A stretch of 64,000 nt of DNA from Saksenaea vasiformis B4078 (GCA_000697055.1 JNDT01002371.1:186001-250000); one strand, 5' to 3'; shown: positions 47,656 through 59,278, numbered from the stretch's first letter. Numbers and translations: made by a program. The notes: a model not told the origin generated them from the letters alone.

Positions 47656-50600
47656 CTATAACTGAATACTGCTAGGTTTTTCTGGCCTACGGAACGCGGG
47701 AGGCCGTTGATTGTTGTTGTCTCTCATATAAAGAAACACGTGCAATATATTTGTTGCAGCCATTTTATCTCGATTCCAGAACATGGCCGTACATGATTTT
47801 TTCTGACATGTCAGCACGGCATGTATTGTCGATCCTTGATGGCCTTGCGCGTCGTTTTCTTCATTTGCTTTCTGTAAGTCTCGAGTCTCACACGCTGGAC
47901 AGACCTGGGACGTAAGATATTCGTCTATGAGGAAAACGTATGTGGGAGCCTTTCGAATTTAAGGTCAACGATAAGGTTTTGGACAACTGTAGAGCTACCT
48001 TTCGTCGCCTAGCCTGCTGTTGTAGTTCCTTAAAAATTGCCTTAATAGGTGCAGCCTTTTTGCCTTTCATGCTACCGGAAAACCCTCCATTCCCATAAGC
48101 GACGATAATGGGCTTGTTCTTCTCCTCAGCCTGATCGTTCGGAGAAAGAGGAACCCATTTCGAATTACTCTGCTTCCGTGCTTTTTGCTTACTGTGTTAC
48201 TCGTACTTCTTGCTACCGTGGAGTAATCTCTTGGCAATCTCACTTCGACCTTTTTGTCGTCGGATATAAGTTTTGAACTTTAACTTGCTATATCTGAAAA
48301 AATATACACATGTTATGACAAAATAAATAAAGAAAATAGCAACCAACCTTTGATCCCGGCTAAAAATTTCAGAGATACGCTCATAGTGCCGGACGCAATA
48401 TCGGATCGCAGTAATTAATTTCTCCATACTGGTTGTCTTCAATGATGGTATATTATTGATCAGCGTTTTCACCTCAGGCTCGCCTTTCACGTAATTTTTC
48501 CCGAATCCTGGTAGCATGACTGAATCCGCATAGAGTATAATATTCTTCTGTGGTGGTTGAACGAACGCGATGCTGAGAAGTGCCTATCCCATCGGCGCTC
48601 ACAAAGACACTTGATACCCCGGGGCCAACACCCCAAATAACCGCATCATTGTACTTCGCTTTCATATCAGAAGGCGTTAACGTTTTCTTGTTCGGATTGT
48701 ACGGGGCCTTGTACTTCTTAAAAAGGAACTCGACGTCGGTACCATCCGTGCGTATTTTGTCCCTGAGGCAACGCAGTGAATAACCTGAATCATACACAAT
48801 GAAAATACGTACCAAAAAATACTTCTGTCAGTTTCCAGACTCTTCAAGGTATCGTAGCCGATCTTGGACATATCGAACAATTGAAAATATTTTTCCCTAG
48901 CTTCCGTGGCCTTAACAGGCGACATGGAAGGATGTAGACCGGATTTACACATCAAACGGCCCAGTGCCTGATTATCCACCGTGATATGACGCATTTGCAT
49001 GTTATAGATGGGCAACATTGTGAACCTTCTTGCACCCCGCGGGTCGGTGTACTTTTCCGGCTTGAATGTACCACCATCGATAGCCTCTCCGGTTTCCTTG
49101 ATGAAATCCTTCAAGTTCGATATCACAAGACCCGGTATACGGTCGAACTTCTTCGTGAGGGACAGCTCTTTTCTTTTTCGGATAGCTATTCTGACAGCCA
49201 CTTCAAGACTCTTCGTTAGACGCTTTGATAGCTTCACATCACCAAGGATCTGCAAGACGGTCAAATAACAAAAGTTTTGATGATTCCTGATTACCTTATC
49301 TATCATCCGATGAACGTATCCTGTGGAGACGTACTTCTGGGGGGTTGCCTCTGCAATGAACACTTTTTGTTCCAATCGTGCAAGTACTTGAAAGAACCAT
49401 GGGAAGAATAGATGTGGCTCTGCATTTAGCTTTTCATCACTAATAGAAGCGACCCGGATGGATTTTTTCAGATATCCTACGCAAGTGTCGACATATGAAC
49501 GGTTATCTTTGTTGTCTGGAACAGTTTTGGGCCATTCTGCCTCGGCACCGCAAGCTTTCTTGTACATGAATTCTGCTAGAATCTTCCTATCTTTCACCAC
49601 TCCTTTCCATTGGAAAAGCTCATCCTCTTGATCAGACATGCACACCAAGAGATACTGGATCGTTTTTCTCTCGAAATTCGCCGTCAGATGGTTCCTGATT
49701 GATTCTTCGTATTCTTTTGCAGCGGTAGAGACTACGGTCATGTAGCCTTGTGAGCGGAACTTCTTCTCATCAAATTCAGGGACAGAGCTCTTGAAACTGT
49801 CAAATGCTTCACGGATATTATGCTCCGCTGACGTTGCTTTCCCAGCGATCAATGAAAACAGGTTGTAACACAAGTCATGCGTGATTGGTGGAACAGGACA
49901 ACCTTCGGATAACAGGCTAACAAAAAAGAAATTGGTAAACAGCGATCCGAAATAAGTGACGTCTCTTATGTGAACAACATCATCCTGGATCGCGGAGACA
50001 AACTCTGTGCTCTTGCATGTTTTCGCCAATGACGCTTTGATGACTGCTGTACGCTAGAAATTCGTCGGAGGTTTCCGTTTGAAGATCCTTTCCGGGCACT
50101 TGGCATTTGTGGCTCTACGCTGGTCCGTTTGGTGGCATCGAGGGCATCGGATGACTTGACCGGATGCGATAGCTGCCTCCTTTTTTTCTTCAAACAAAGC
50201 TTTTTTGGCTTCGGATTTGGCAATGCGCTTCTTGTGAGCTTTTTCAGCTTTAACGAATGCTTTGGATTTTTTCCTTGAAGGACCAGGTTCCAATGTCACC
50301 TCGTCTAATAAATGTTGTCAGATTATGTCAAACATAAAGACTACCTACCTGAATATTCTTCAATATCTTCATCGTCTTCCGGTACTTCATCCTGATGATC
50401 CTGTTTGTTCACGTCCTCTGCGGCATCTTTGGTTTCATTTTTGAGTTTGTGACCATGGTGTCATGATGGCTTACCTCTTCTGGTTTCGATCAGTGATCGG
50501 GAACTATTATCTGAATCCGCGATCTGTCTTTCCTTTCCTTTCAAAGTACCTACATTTTCTGATTATTTTGAGTTCATATTCTCCTTCCACAATATCATTT

Positions 50601-50789
50601 ACCAGTTGAAGGCAACGAACTCTCTGGAGCGTGGATGAGTGCATCCTCACTCATACACTCCACGGGAGGAGTTGTCAATGGTTTGTGCACATCTGGAGCC
50701 TCAATTTTTTGATTGAAGAAGGATATAATTAACGTCTGGTTTAGAGGTAGAGGTTTAGGGTTGGTTCTGCGTCTTTTACGCATGGTCAT
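47656..50789 (-). pseudogene. Fanzor (eukaryotic TnpB-like RNA-guided nuclease), copy B, multiply disrupted
   Basis: Minus-strand relic with ordered parts: N-terminal exon from 50789 (basic MRKRRR, then NQTLIISFF), an acidic exon (about 50440-50348), a basic/zinc exon with CPRCHQTD (about 50307-50054), the large helical exon to 48824, RuvC-I exon, a helical exon, and the last exon 47949-47656. The last exon has LIDEYLTSQVCPAC, a second Cys pair, and FWNRDKMAATNIL. Four lesions are visible: a TAG at about 50054 within an otherwise continuous frame, a one-base frameshift near 48478 (RERR versus EVKTL), an in-frame TAA at about 48197 (KKYE*HSKQ), and loss of the RuvC-I Asp (GVGPGV where the family has D before PG). 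Two short introns (38 and 54 nt) are still intact. Product cannot be functional as a nuclease. Confidence 0.75.
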
Positions 50790-50899
50790 AATAGAAGACA
50801 ATGAAAACAGAAAAAGGAGGAAAGAAGATTGATGCGTTTCTTGTGACGTTTTAACAGACAGCTGCAAACCTTCGCTTCACTCATGTACCAATCACGTTA

Positions 50900-51300
50900 T
50901 ATTTGGTTAAAAAAAAGCACCGCCTTATTCATCCAATCAGCATTGAAACTTTGTAAGTCAAAGATCTTAATTATACCAGCTGTGGTGCTCGCTTCGCTTC
51001 GCGACACTGCTTTTCTATGGGAAAAAGAAATATTATTGAGAAGATTTTATAGAAGGCTGAAGATTCTGTTGGCAAGAAATAATTTGTTCAATTGCCGAAA
51101 GTTTGTTGCTGGAATATATGGATAAAAAAGAACTATATAAAAAAAAAAGAGTGCATGAAGGAAGAATCTATGTAAAAGAAAAGATGATGTAAAGAAGACG
51201 CACTGTGAAGGAATAGATGATGTGAAAGAAAAGATGGTATAAAAGAAGAAAGATCTTTATATTTTTTGCTTGATCATACTTCTTTTTTTTTTTTGAAAGT
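50900..51300. other. A/G-rich low-complexity stretch
   Basis: Repeated GAAGA/AAAGAA runs and A-tracts between 51120 and 51260; no gene supported. Confidence 0.4.
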
Positions 51301-51600
51301 TGCGACTTTCGCTTCGCTCAATAGCAATCGTTGTATGGGAAAGAATTGGAAAGACACAGAAGGAGATGGTGAATAATATACCTTCTAATTGATATGCTTG
51401 ATCTAGTGTCTTTCGGTACCAAGGAAAGTACACTCCGAAAAGTGCTTGTGTTACTTTCGCTTTGCTCAATGGCAATTGTTTTATGGGAAAGAATTGGAAA
51501 AGACGGAGAAGGAGACGGTGGATAATACACTTTCTAATTAATAATGCTTGGCCTAATGTCTTTCGGTGCTGAGAGAAGTTCACTCCAAAAAGTGCTTGGA
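51300..51600. repeat. Tandem duplication, two units of about 145 bases
   Basis: Unit 1 (about 51310-51440) and unit 2 (about 51457-51598) share TATGGGAAAGAATTGGAAA, GAAGGAGA-GGTG-ATAATA, CTTTCTAATT or CCTTCTAATT, TGTCTTTCGGT and TACACTCCGAAAAGTGCTTG-like blocks in the same order. A weaker third partial unit starts near 50994 (GCTTCGCTTCGCGAC...TATGGGAAA). Confidence 0.75.
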
Positions 51601-51780
51601 CCTCCGCTGCGCTCTGGTAAGCACTTTGTTTGTTCACTTCCCGCCTGGCATAGCAAAGTTGAATAGGCATATCGTTGAATAGTTTAGGAAGGTACAGATA
51701 AGGTCTAAAACTATGTCAGATTGAATGATTATTTGCTACACTAAAGTAAGCTGGCCAGTATATAAGTGAATGTATAGAGA

Positions 51781-51841
51781 CACACACACACACACGCACA
51801 CACACACACGCACGCACACGCACGCACACGCACACACACAC
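51781..51841. repeat. (CA)n microsatellite with CG interruptions
   Basis: About 60 bases of CA dinucleotides broken by regularly spaced CGCA units, a purine-pyrimidine alternating tract that could adopt Z-DNA. No coding role. Confidence 0.9.
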
Positions 51842-51992
51842 AGAGAAGTAAGAGAAGAAAGAAGAGATCATGTGATATAGCGAGCCAATGAGGATTGAGG
51901 AATGCACTTATTTTCAACCAATCACAGTGGGAAAACTGGACTGAACTATTATATTCTACCCCCCAGCCACCCAATCTGAGTTGGTAATCGTA

Positions 51993-53189
51993 GTCTAATA
52001 TCGTTATCCAACCAATGAGGATTTTTTTCACGAAGTTTTCTCATGGGTACTCGCACACCTGTATACATTCTACCCTTTTTCCCGTTATCTTGACTATGTC
52101 AAAGCAAAACATCCCTCGGAGAATAACATCAGACAGCAAGTTTCAAAGGAAGTCAAGGCGTTTAAGGACGAGATAAAGCTGGACATCCAGACCTTCAAAG
52201 AAGAGACAAACCTGGAAATCCAGTCTATTAAGGAAGACGTTAAGATGATTCTCACGCATGTTGAACGTCTATCCCAGAGTTCTAATAGCAATAGCCAGCC
52301 TCTCGAGCCACCTTTGCCCCAGCTGACCGTTCCTTCCCCTCGTCCTGTATGGGAAAGAAACATTCCTCATCCTGTGTATTCGTTTAAGAGGAAAAATGTG
52401 ACAGAAGAAAGAAAATGTCAATTGTCGACTGCTGTATTACAGGATTTGACAGTGAACGAAAGAAGGCTCCATCAAGATTTGGGACCTCTTCCAGAGGAGG
52501 ACGTCGATGGCCTTGTCCGGGACGCAAAGCACCTAGCAAGAATCATGGCCGACCAAACCAAGGTGATAATACGGTTTTCTTGGCGTCCCATGGGCCAAAC
52601 TTCCGCGACATGTGAAATACCATGCATTCAGTTTGATTGAAGGCAATGCCTCTCCGAATGTACCTTTAGGAAAGTGCAAAGTGCAGTGTGCAGCACGCCT
52701 ATTATTTCAGAGGCACTGGAGCGTGCGCGATAAAAAGACAGAGGGTCATAACGATGAAACCACAGGTACAGTACTTTTAAAATTTAATCATATGGCACGT
52801 TAATAACGTGAACTTTTACAAAGCTGTAGTCGACGAAGACAATAACGATGCCTGGAGTTTCAACTCTGATTTTGATGATGATAATGGTGCTCCAGAGATG
52901 AGTAACAGATTTCAAAGGTATTGATAACAAATAATTCTAACTATATTAACACAGCTGTAGTGGTGAACGAGAAGAACAGGAGGAAAATGAAGCGACTAAT
53001 GCTACCGAAGATGAGAGTGACGAGGTAGAACAAAGCGCGGAAAACGATACAGAAACCAGCAGCGAAGATGTCGATGAAGAGGTCGCTGCTAAAAGTTCAA
53101 AAAGTAAGCGCAAATTTTCCCCTAGCAAGACTAGAGACTCTCAAAAGAGGGCTAAAAGTACTGTCATTTCTGGTAAAAAGAAACAATAA
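51993..53189 (+). CDS. Hypothetical coiled-coil protein with acidic tail
   Basis: Four exons join cleanly in frame: from about 51993 (5' end uncertain) to 52573, 52632-52765, 52824-52917 and 52955-53189. The first part contains a coiled coil built on repeated K-x-E/D-x-x-L units (EVKAFKDEIKLDIQTFKEET NLEIQSIKEDVKMI). A proline-rich stretch follows (PLEPPLPQLTVPSPRPVW), then a compact block with conserved-looking Cys/Trp (CKVQCAARLLFQRHWSVRDK), and finally a long Glu/Asp/Ser tail ending in a basic cluster (SKRKFSPSKTRDSQKRAK) that could be a nuclear localisation signal. No ATG is found in the open stretch before the coiled coil, so a first exon may be missing. The family is not recognised; a mobile-element origin is possible. 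Confidence 0.5.
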
Positions 53190-53284
53190 ATACTAGAATA
53201 AGACATCAAATTGGTATTGATTATTTAGCTAAGCAAAGAAGTGAAGTAATAGGCGTGAGGACGCAATAGAAGTAGAAAATTGGG

Positions 53285-53515
53285 CTAGTGCTTACAGTAA
53301 TCTTGACAAATTGAGAATATCTTGAGAATATCTTCAGAATATTTTGAGAATATCTTCCAGATATCTAAAACGTCTTAAGAAAATCTTTAAAAAAAAGTCT
53401 TGGAAAAATTGCAACAACCTTTCAAAACCAGAGATTTGTTCAAGATTCTTCTTTTGAGATATTTGCGAGATTTTCTTAAGATTTTGTCAAGATCTTTTCC
53501 CGTAGTGCGCCTGTA
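53285..53515. mobile_element. MITE-like element, copy 2
   Basis: About 230 bases with the same internal texture as the 26.3 kb element: GAGAATATCTT units repeated four times, then AGAGATTTGTTCAAGATTCT, and the right end AAGATCTTTTCCCGTAGTG. The left terminal repeat is eroded (TCTTGACAAATTGAG matches the inner part of the inverted right end, AAAATCTTGACAAA when complemented). Non-coding. Confidence 0.6.
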
Positions 53516-55097
53516 AGTGTAAAAAGGAACAAGAGTTGAGGTTTGCCCCTAAATACTATCCCGTTACATGAAACATTTCCTATGTCATAACAAGACCAAC
53601 GTCTGGCATGAACGCGATATGAAAATGTAGCATGCCCCAATACAAGCATTGAATCAACATAAAAAGTCCTATTTCCTCAGCCCAAAGTTCATCCAGAGAA
53701 AACATCAGATGATGCAAAATTACTAGCGAGATGCAATCCCAGGAAAATATATCCTCGTCCTTGTGAAGCTGATCCTGCAAGGCCTTCCTCATGTTGAATA
53801 ATCTAGGATGAGATATATGTATTTATAAGGGCAGAGTTATATCTACTGCTTTTATCTACATATTTCACCCACTATTTGCACTCTTGCAGCAAGCTTATCT
53901 TGCACATTTGACTGTGTTATGCACACATGGGCCCCTCAAAGGTATGTTCGACAGTACTACGAATCATGACACAACGTGTTGGCATCAGTAAAATGTGTGC
54001 CACTCGTCTTATTTTTTATTGCATTAAAAATGCAGGAATTCCTTTTCTTTCCTGAGTGATGAGCGCTAGGGGCGCTAAAAATACCTGAGATCTACATGCT
54101 TCCATGACGTGCCACAAACATTGTTTGATTTGGGCAAGGTAAAATAAGGAAAGATTGTTTGGTCGTGCTTAATGACCCGGTTCAAGCTGTTTGTTTTTTT
54201 TACTTGCTTGCTTTCTTTCTTTCTTGTGTTTGTACTCGTGTTTTCTTGGCGATCTATCCAGGAAGTTAGGTTAAACACGGTCTCTGATCAACGACGCGTT
54301 ATGTATAATCGTCCTAAATAGAGCAATCCCTTAACAAGAATGTTCGTCGGAGAAGCGAAGTCATTACATAGCCAATCGCTCCACTCTTAATACGGCGCCT
54401 CCGAGTGGCAAATTGGGTCCCCTTGGAAACAGAAACGAAAAATAGGGGGCAGACGGGATTTTGGTCTGAGCAAAATATAAACACGAAAAGACGATAACTT
54501 ACGTTAGTAACATACCTGTCCTGAACAGCTTTATCTTCTTTGCTTCTATGTATGCAAGTTACCATATATCGCCAGAATTAAGTATTGGATATATGTATGC
54601 ATTCGCTGTACCACGGGGTTGGTTTTAAAGCAAACGGTATCAACATAGGGCAATATGTTCGTTCTCGGCACCCGACGCATAACAATAAATCTGTAGCTGG
54701 TCGAATCTTTCAGCAATCATCCGACATTGCTGCAACAAGAAAAATGAAAACAATATGTGCTGAGAGTTGACCGTAGGAGGCGGATGCCTATGTGTTTTAA
54801 ATGAATGCAGGTGGCCCCCTTTATTCGTCGCGTATCGATTAAACAATAAATTGGTGGTCAAAGAAACTTTATGTCTTTTTCTTTTTGTTCAACCGCAATC
54901 GTAGGGTACAGGACATCACACTGCTTCTTATCAAAGCTTTCACCAGATACTGAAAGGTAAATACATCGCGTGAGGGACGAAATAGCTTCTGGGTCGTAAG
55001 ATGGTCGATGCTCTTACGTGGGATAACACGCATGACCTTCGTGAAGAGTGGCTAACTTTGGATCGACATATATTAGCTGTAGTTGTGCCGCAATACA
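53516..55097. other. 1.6 kb intergenic
   Basis: No gene recognised. Small frames at 53580-53792 (minus) and 54314-54565 (minus) lack domains. A CTTGCTTTCTTTCTTTCTTG tract is near 54207. Confidence 0.35.
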
Positions 55098-56579
55098 ATG
55101 AACGAGCAAGGCAAAGCTGTCATACGTAGCCTACTACTTTTGTCTGTAACAGTAGTAGCCTATGCATCTAGCGTTGGTCCTATCAAACAAGGACATTGTG
55201 TGTTCAGCCACGACGATACTTGGTACCTATACGGAAAGTATCCATCTGCAGCCCGCGCTTCGCTTTTTGGACTTCGTTTTCCTATCAACGACAGAACGGG
55301 TGTATTACAGTGGAATGATCTACAAGGAGCAAAAAATTTTACACCAATCGCCTGTCAAGTAACAGACCAAGGCCGTGCTATCCTACTTGATCGAGATTTC
55401 GCAGTTTGGTCGTACGATATCGCCCAGCGTTCTTGGGAGCCTATGACCGTCCAAGCGCCTTCAAACCAGACTAAGCACCTGTTATCAGCAATGGCTCGAA
55501 ATACATTTGTAGCGTTTGATACTGTATCTCGCGAGACATACGTGCTTGACGTGCAGACACATCCCCCGTGGGCTTGGAATACTGTTCGACCAAATATTGG
55601 AACGCCTCCGATGACAGATAGCATGGTAGCTGCAGGACCATACGTCTATCACATCCATAACAGTTATTCCAACGGTCAGTATGCTAACCATCTGCATGCG
55701 TTCGACCCAGTCTCTAAACGGTGGATTGGCTATGTTGGATCTTTCTGGGGCCCTAACAACCTCATTGCGGCAGGATACCAGGATCAAATTTTCGTGTTTT
55801 CTACAAAGGAATCTGCGCCTGCACAAACCAAAGAGCTGTCCAACCTCTTTTGGGTTCTAAAAATGAAGAGCTCACCGCCATCGATTGACAAGTTGCTCGT
55901 TCAACAGCTGGACTCAGGCCTGCTACTGCCGTCCGCCACAACCACTGCAACGGTAGTGAATGATCACAGCATAATGCTCTATGACAATTCCAGTTACAAA
56001 AATGCGAGCCACTTGACAGTGTACGATCCATTGGAGAATACGCAAGTAGACCATCGCGTATTTTCCCATCAGGCCCCTGCACCATTTTGGGAATCAGATG
56101 AAGACAAGCAAACAAGAACCGGCTTAATTTGCGCGATCGTCATCCCACTTGGCCTTTTGGGATTGTTCTGTCTCCACGTTATCCGACGGAGGAGGAAAGT
56201 ACGTGCCCGGCAGTCAGAGAAATTGCCTCATTGGGAAACTGGAAGACAATCAAAAGAAGTGGAACTCCTGGACGAAAAATCAGTGGAAGACGCGGAAACC
56301 TGGAGCCGGCGGGTTCTGCGGATTTTGTCGGGTATCGCGCTCTCTCCTAAAAATGCATCACGGGCTTCTTCTTGTAGCGACTTATTATCGCCCAAAAAGC
56401 GGCCTTCACCAAGAATAGAGACAAATTTATCGAATCGGGGTAAAGAAATAAGTATGTCTTCTTCCATTGCTTTACAGCAATCTCAGAGCCCTCGTACACC
56501 TGTACCAGCGAGGATAAAAAATGACTCAGCAGGTCTTCTTCAGCATGCATTGCATTTTGGCAAAGGCAATTCAAAGTGA
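55098..56579 (+). CDS. Type I membrane protein with kelch-like ectodomain
   Basis: Single-exon gene, 493 residues from the ATG at 55098. Residues 1-27 are a signal peptide (basic, then LLLLSVTVVAYASS). Residues about 28-335 contain repeated beta-strand units with W-x-Y / V-x-S-x-D patterns (HDDTWYLYGKYP, FAVWSYDIAQRSWEP, YVYHIHN, LHAFDPVSKRWIGYVGS), as in kelch/galactose-oxidase-type propellers, and N-glycosylation sequons (NFT, NQT, NSS-like, NAS). A transmembrane helix (TGLICAIVIPLGLLGLFCLHV) at about 343-363 is followed by RRRRK and a 130-residue Ser/Arg-rich cytosolic tail with several SP sites. Similar fungal membrane kelch proteins exist; function unknown. Intronless, unlike most neighbours. 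Confidence 0.75.
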   Translation: MNEQGKAVIRSLLLLSVTVVAYASSVGPIKQGHCVFSHDDTWYLYGKYPSAARASLFGLRFPINDRTGVLQWNDLQGAKNFTPIACQVTDQGRAILLDRDFAVWSYDIAQRSWEPMTVQAPSNQTKHLLSAMARNTFVAFDTVSRETYVLDVQTHPPWAWNTVRPNIGTPPMTDSMVAAGPYVYHIHNSYSNGQYANHLHAFDPVSKRWIGYVGSFWGPNNLIAAGYQDQIFVFSTKESAPAQTKELSNLFWVLKMKSSPPSIDKLLVQQLDSGLLLPSATTTATVVNDHSIMLYDNSSYKNASHLTVYDPLENTQVDHRVFSHQAPAPFWESDEDKQTRTGLICAIVIPLGLLGLFCLHVIRRRRKVRARQSEKLPHWETGRQSKEVELLDEKSVEDAETWSRRVLRILSGIALSPKNASRASSCSDLLSPKKRPSPRIETNLSNRGKEISMSSSIALQQSQSPRTPVPARIKNDSAGLLQHALHFGKGNSK

Positions 56580-56939
56580 AGAGAAGAAGAAAAAAGCTAA
56601 CGTTGTAATATTAACCTCCCCTTCAAACCCTTCTATCAAGTACATTATTTCCCAATTTCCCCATTGTTTCACCATAATAAAGAAAAATTATGATAAAGAA
56701 CTGGTCTATCATGATTCCTGTGAGTTTTCGTTAGTTGGACTTTTAATTCGTCCCGTGTGATTGTCTCGTTATCTAACCGTCTTCCTGTATCAAACGAAAG
56801 TATCCTACCTTTGGTACGCAACATCGAAGAAGTGCCTATGTAAACTAATACCATTGCATCAACGTAAAAAGAGCCGCTTCGCAACGGACAATTTATTGCT
56901 AACCAATGCGAAATCTGGTACTTATCTTGGATGTTACTG

Positions 56940-57270
56940 TTTACTAAATGGCAATCTACGCTGCTCTAAATAAGTTCTGCGTCCGTGAAGAAGTCGAGTT
57001 TGCGCTGAGAGAAAATAAAATACGCGTTGTTAGTATATCGTTTACGAGAAGAAGTAAAAATTGACGTACGTGAGACTCGATTCCCCATTGGCGCAAAATT
57101 TATCAGAGCAGCATAGAAAACCATTCACGATAAGCACACAGTCGATGATACTCCGTTATCTCACTTACCATTAATGTAATCCCGATGTGTGGGTAAGGAA
57201 CCGCGGCGTATCCTATCCCGGTGCCACACGGTATGATTACAATTTGTTAAGAAAAACAGCCTAGAAGCTG
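56940..57270 (+). repeat. Dispersed repeat family R1, copy 5
   Basis: Best-preserved 5' block: AAATGGCAATCTACGCTGCT, CTAAATAAGTTCTGCGTCCG, TGAAGAAGTCGAGTTTGCGC, AAAATACGCGTTGTTAGTAT, later CGCAAAATTTATCAGAGCAGCATA, GATGATACTC and TGTAATCCC. Read as protein the first part gives a short run (MAIYAALNKFCVREEVEFAL) homologous to the frame in the inverted 44.2 kb copy, before stops appear. Confidence 0.65.
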
Positions 57271-57760
57271 GTAAAAGTTGAAAGCTGCCAGGAGCTACAA
57301 ATGAAAAAAAAATTGTCAGTATGAAATTGCTCAGCTAATACAAAGATAAGCACTTACAGACACTGTATCCCCATCCAGGGCATACCCACTCCGTTAAGAG
57401 GTCTGATGCTCTCCTGGGGAGAGAAGAAAGAAAGAAACAGAAGCACTCACAAAAAAAGGGGTGGGGGAAATTGGGGGAGAAACAGGAAAGAGGGAAAGCG
57501 AAGAAGAAAGCGAACTTGATAAGCCTGTGCAGGATGAAATTAGTATGTGATGACCATTGGAAGGGCCGCGGTAGTTACAAGATGATAAAGAAAAAGAAAA
57601 GAAAGAAGGGAGTGGGAGAGCTAGGGAACGAAAGCACACCTCAACAAACTCAAACCATCAATCACACAATTAATTCATATAGATGGATTACTGCATCAGT
57701 ACCTACCAAAGAAATAGAGCAAAAATAAGCAAAGGGGTAAAGAAGAGAAAAGAACAACAT
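57271..57760. other. Purine-rich low-complexity stretch
   Basis: Long runs of GGGGAGA, GAAAGAAAG and AAAAAGAAAAG between 57415 and 57610. The open frames on both strands here reflect composition, not a gene. Confidence 0.45.
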
Positions 57761-58770
57761 TTACTGGACTGCTTGTAAAGGAGCCATCTGAAACATGTTG
57801 CCCAACCTCATCGAATCCTTCTCACGCTGCCTATCCAAGACAGTGACATTCAAGTAGAGTCGCTCTGTGTCCTTGAATACACGCTCTATTAAAGCCGAAT
57901 TAACATGATATGAAGTACGAGCAAATGTTATTCTACGAACGTAAGTTTTCCGATCAGACGCGCATTTCCATTATGATTGAGAGGGGTCAGCCAAAGTTGA
58001 GTCCGCACAAATCCACCCTCATTAAACTCGTCAAAAAGATATGGGAAAACGCCAGTGCGACGGATAAATCCGGTAATTTCCAGCCTTCCCAAAAAGTCTA
58101 TTTTAGCCACTGGCTTTCGTAATCTAAATTGCTGTGGAACAACATTGCTTAGCATGCAAGTCTACCGTTTTCATAGTAATTTCTTATATGTACGTATTCA
58201 TCCGATCTTCTACTTGATTCTATCGTATTGCAACTGATGACGAATAGTGTTTGCATAATAACGTCGATTTTTATTGTCAGCGGAGACGTCAATGATACAT
58301 CGCAGTCCTATCAGCGAAGATGTAATGAATATTTAGCATATTTGACGGTTGACTCTTCTATATGCGCTCTTCAAGATTACTGGTTTGGCATCTCACAGCA
58401 GATAGCACGACAAGCCATAAGGCATTTTTCACTAATTCAAATATCGGTAGAAGATACCTGGTTTGTCAGTTTCATCTGCAAAAGATCATGCATGAGCTTC
58501 ATGTGGTGCTTTTTTTAAGGATATATGTTCTGTCAAGTTTGCTTTGTTACATCTCTCAACAGCTCGGTCTTTGTGCTTTTCAATACAGTCAATCAGCGCT
58601 TGGTTCAGCTCTTCCGTCATAAAGACTACTTCTCAGCAATATGGCTATTGCATTCAATGATTTGGCTGACAACGCATCCGTAACATATGTAACACTGTGT
58701 TACGATCCTTTTGCACAGCTCTGACAAGAGCCCGAGTCTCACGATTGTTACCTAGTTCGAGCTCCTGGAG
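57761..58770 (-). pseudogene. Possible gene relic on the minus strand
   Basis: Several minus-strand segments read like protein but do not join. From 5' to 3' they are a helix ELELGNNRETRALVRAVQKD followed by RNTVLHMLRMR (58765-58655), an ATG-led TEELNQALIDCIEKHKDRAV (about 58621-58490), then LRKPVAKIDFLGRLEITGFI (about 58130), and a terminal block RRITFARTSYHVNSALIERV ... QMAPLQAVQ ending at a TAA (57761). A one-base shift separates the last two blocks near 57940. Family unknown. It may be a decayed gene or one with introns I could not place. Confidence 0.3.
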
Positions 58771-59278
58771 CTTGTGGACTGCTACAGAATCTCATATTTC
58801 GAACTTATTCCAGGTGCAATATGCTACTGCTGCGCCCGCAATTCATCCAGACATTAGAACAACTTCACTAAATGAAACGTTCTGTCTCTCCTGCGTTAAT
58901 ATTCATGCGGCCTGTGAATTTATTTATTTTTTCTCTGCGTTCAACACCCCTAACATTTCTGCATTCCCATATCGCACCTCTTCGATTGCTATTGTGAGTC
59001 ACCTCCGATTTTTCGGCGAATTCTGCATAGAAGATCTCAACTGAATGAAAAAGCCTGTGTGGCTCAACACTCATTTTTCCAGCGGTGGACAAGGCTGAGG
59101 CTTGTTACTTTCCGCAAGGAAGCGTCTTATTTGTTCCATCGCCTCCGCAACGTGTTTCAGCGCTTTGTTAGAAAAGCGCGAAACCTTAACACTTGACCAT
59201 TCCTTTGTCTTCTACTCATGAGCGAATGTTAAACGATTGTTACTCCTCAAAGGGTTACTCTTGTTACTATTTTCCTTT
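58771..59278. other. Intergenic, upstream of cyclin gene
   Basis: About 500 bases; the last 60 are T-rich. No feature beyond a probable promoter. Confidence 0.35.

Noticed and set aside
51781..51841. CRISPR-like array or telomere repeat
   Set aside because: It is a plain CA/CG dinucleotide microsatellite without spacers; the genome is eukaryotic.
57415..57730. 85-residue Lys-rich frame
   Set aside because: Arises from a purine-rich low-complexity tract; both strands are open for the same reason.
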